IMG/VR virus record: IMGVR_UViG_3300002242_001627
Coordinates: 1 to 21,644 of that record
Reading direction: 5' to 3' (one strand)
DNA from: a virus
Length of the DNA stretch: 21,644 nucleotides
Shown piece by piece: positions 20,422 to 21,644 of the stretch (its first letter is position 1; the number at the start of each line of letters is the position of its first letter). Under the pieces are notes generated by a model that was not told the origin of the DNA, searched no databases, and saw only the letters and a program-made list of their open reading frames with translations. Both the position numbers and the translations under genes were made by a program.

Positions 20422-21168
20422 CTATTTACCGCCAGTCTGTACAGTGTTGTTCTCTCTTGGAATAATACCTTGGTACATACCTGATACATTCTGTAAACCC
20501 TTAAGTACAGAGTCTAATTGAGCCTGATCTTGAGATTGAATAACCTGACCTACTTGTCCTAATGTCTGGGCACCCATAGTTTCAATACCCTGTTGAGCAC
20601 CTGTAGCCTGTTGGTAACCTGCTGCAGCCTGTGCTTGTCTATTAAGCTCTTGATTCTCAATGTCATAGAAAGCTCTTCCTAAGTCATTCTCCATACCCAT
20701 ACGGCTCAATGCTTGTCTAGAACCACCTAGGTTACCTGAGGCACCTGCTGATCCTAATAGTTTATTCATACCCTGTTGGGCACCCATCATAGCCATATTA
20801 CGGGCAGCAGAGGTATCTCTAGCTCCCATATCAGACTTAATACGATCTAACGCACCTCTAGACTCTACAGCCATCTGGTCTTGTCTATCCGCAGCACCAC
20901 GACCCCTCTGTAGGGCCTCTAGTTGGTCTGCTGATAAGTCTGCAACCTTACTCAGGTCACCTGCATTGTAGGCATTTTGAGCATTCTCCATAACCTGAGT
21001 TATGTAAGGAAGGAACTCCTTAGGATAACTTGAGGTTGAGGTCGTTGTCTTCTTTCCTTTGCATTCTGCAATCTCTACATCTTCAGGTATAAAGTAGAAG
21101 TTTTCCTTCTCTAAGTACATACCTTCGTCTGTCATTTGCCAAGTGGCTCCAGTCGTAATCTTACGCAT
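20422..21168 (-). CDS. Gln/Ala/Gly-rich internal virion protein (gp14-like, tentative)
   Basis: This gene encodes 248 residues. After a 45-residue N-terminus, residues from about 50 on are helical, with YPKEFLPYITQVMENAQNAY, then Met/Gln/Ala/Gly-rich stretches (AMMGAQQGMNKLLGSAGASG, QAAAGYQQATGAQQG) and a Gln-rich helix to the end. This composition and its place right after a gp13-like gene fit T7 gp14, a small Gln/Ala-rich ejection protein that enters the outer membrane. No identity is claimed beyond composition and order. AAGGAG lies seven bases before the ATG, which overlaps the upstream stop by eight bases. Confidence 0.6.
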   Translation of the reverse strand: MRKITTGATWQMTDEGMYLEKENFYFIPEDVEIAECKGKKTTTSTSSYPKEFLPYITQVMENAQNAYNAGDLSKVADLSADQLEALQRGRGAADRQDQMAVESRGALDRIKSDMGARDTSAARNMAMMGAQQGMNKLLGSAGASGNLGGSRQALSRMGMENDLGRAFYDIENQELNRQAQAAAGYQQATGAQQGIETMGAQTLGQVGQVIQSQDQAQLDSVLKGLQNVSGMYQGIIPRENNTVQTGGK

Positions 21169-21616
21169 CTGATTCTCCTTTTAATTCCATATCCATTGTG
21201 ATATATTGTTCCTTCCAGCCAATACTTTTAAGTTTCCTCAACCAACCTCTTCTTCCTGTAAACTCAATTCTATCAAGACCAGCCTCTCTAGCCATCTTAA
21301 TAACGGGCTCTAAAGCCTCCTCTTGATAGTCTTCCCATCTTATATCTTCATCAGTATCTACATTAGCTAATGTGATAATATGAAGTGATGAGAAAGAGCC
21401 ATAATTGATAGATCTGGTACTTGCCAAAGCAACTACCTTACCATCATTAGATATTTCCCACAGGTGAAATAATAGTGGTTGTACCATTATCTCTTTTAGT
21501 ATTTCATTAGAAGTCCACTCACCCCTAGAGTAGGCCAAAGCTTTCTCTAAGTAGGGCTTAATGTGGACCCATCTGTCTAAACATTCATCTTGTGTTAACA
21601 TTCTTATATCGTACAT
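21161..21616 (-). CDS. gp13-like internal virion protein with GNAT-type fold (tentative)
   Basis: This gene encodes 151 residues. The C-terminal half has the alternating strand/helix pattern of a GNAT acyltransferase-like fold (GKVVALASTRSI, then LHIITLANVD, AREAGLDRIEFTGRRGW, LKSIGWKEQYITMDMEL). T7 gp13 (138 residues) has a similar end in which Phe-Leu-Lys-Thr-Ile-Gly precedes a Glu-Glu-Tyr strand. The usual acetyl-CoA loop (Q/RxxGxG/A) is not visible, so catalytic activity is doubtful and a structural use is likely. ATG 21616 is chosen because AAGGAG lies upstream; the frame continues to 21643, but those codons overlap what looks like an upstream stop (TAA at 21633-21635, read on the minus strand). 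It is the first complete gene of the leftward arm in this window. Confidence 0.6.
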   Translation of the reverse strand: MYDIRMLTQDECLDRWVHIKPYLEKALAYSRGEWTSNEILKEIMVQPLLFHLWEISNDGKVVALASTRSINYGSFSSLHIITLANVDTDEDIRWEDYQEEALEPVIKMAREAGLDRIEFTGRRGWLRKLKSIGWKEQYITMDMELKGESDA

Positions 21617-21644
21617 TCCTTCTCCTTCTTTCTTAGTAACCATC

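Noticed and set aside
20422-21168. Tail-fibre or capsid assignment for the Gln/Ala-rich protein
   Set aside because: It is entirely helical, Met/Gln/Ala-rich composition without beta-rich or collagen-like repeats, and its position beside a gp13-like gene fits an internal protein better.
1-21644. tRNA genes, CRISPR arrays, insertion sequences, integrase or attachment sites
   Set aside because: No cloverleaf, spaced repeat array, transposase or recombinase was seen; the coding content is that of a lytic podovirus.

Overview
The window is part of the genome of a T7-like podovirus (Autographiviridae-like), most probably marine. The evidence is the 3' end of a T7-type single-subunit RNA polymerase, a T7-type replication set (5'-3' exonuclease, acidic-tailed ssDNA-binding protein, primase-helicase, family A DNA polymerase, endonuclease I), a class I ribonucleotide reductase pair and a PhoH-like ATPase (both common in marine phages), and tightly packed genes with strong Shine-Dalgarno sites. 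Base composition is moderately AT-rich and Arg is often AGA/AGG. No host is identified. A small secreted protein resembling 'sulfur globule' proteins weakly hints at a sulfur-oxidising gammaproteobacterium.

Layout. Bases 1-570 hold the end of the RNA polymerase (+). Bases 577-828 hold a small secreted protein on the minus strand. Bases 829-1160 are a non-coding divergent control region. Bases 1161-7329 (+) are the DNA replication block, including an unexpected 2-oxoglutarate/Fe(II) oxygenase-like gene between helicase and polymerase. Bases 7329-10445 (+) hold two small genes and the nrdA/nrdB pair. Bases 10439-13635 (+) are a run of small genes plus phoH and endonuclease I. A bidirectional terminator at about 13644-13687 separates this arm from a convergent minus-strand virion arm. 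Read from right to left, that arm has a gp13-like protein, a Gln/Ala-rich gp14-like protein, three low-complexity proteins, a 906-residue repeat-rich protein, and two further proteins that are probably ejected or internal.

Control. An 11-base core, GCTGGCTCACC, followed by TATAG or ATTGCAG and then RRAAACA, occurs three times, each time directly before a gene: minus strand before the secreted protein, plus strand before the exonuclease, and plus strand before the SSB gene. It resembles the T7/SP6 class of promoter and is the best candidate for the promoter of the encoded RNA polymerase. The SSB transcript would begin with a hairpin and is followed by a strong terminator, which would make SSB a highly expressed short transcript. 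The 11 kb beyond that terminator shows no further copy and probably depends on read-through.

The genes fit together as lytic T7-style physiology: phage RNA polymerase drives replication genes, the nucleases and RNR recycle and supply nucleotides, endonuclease I resolves branched DNA, and the minus-strand cassette supplies proteins ejected into the next host. Capsid, portal, terminase, tail and lysis genes are not recognisable here and presumably lie outside the window.
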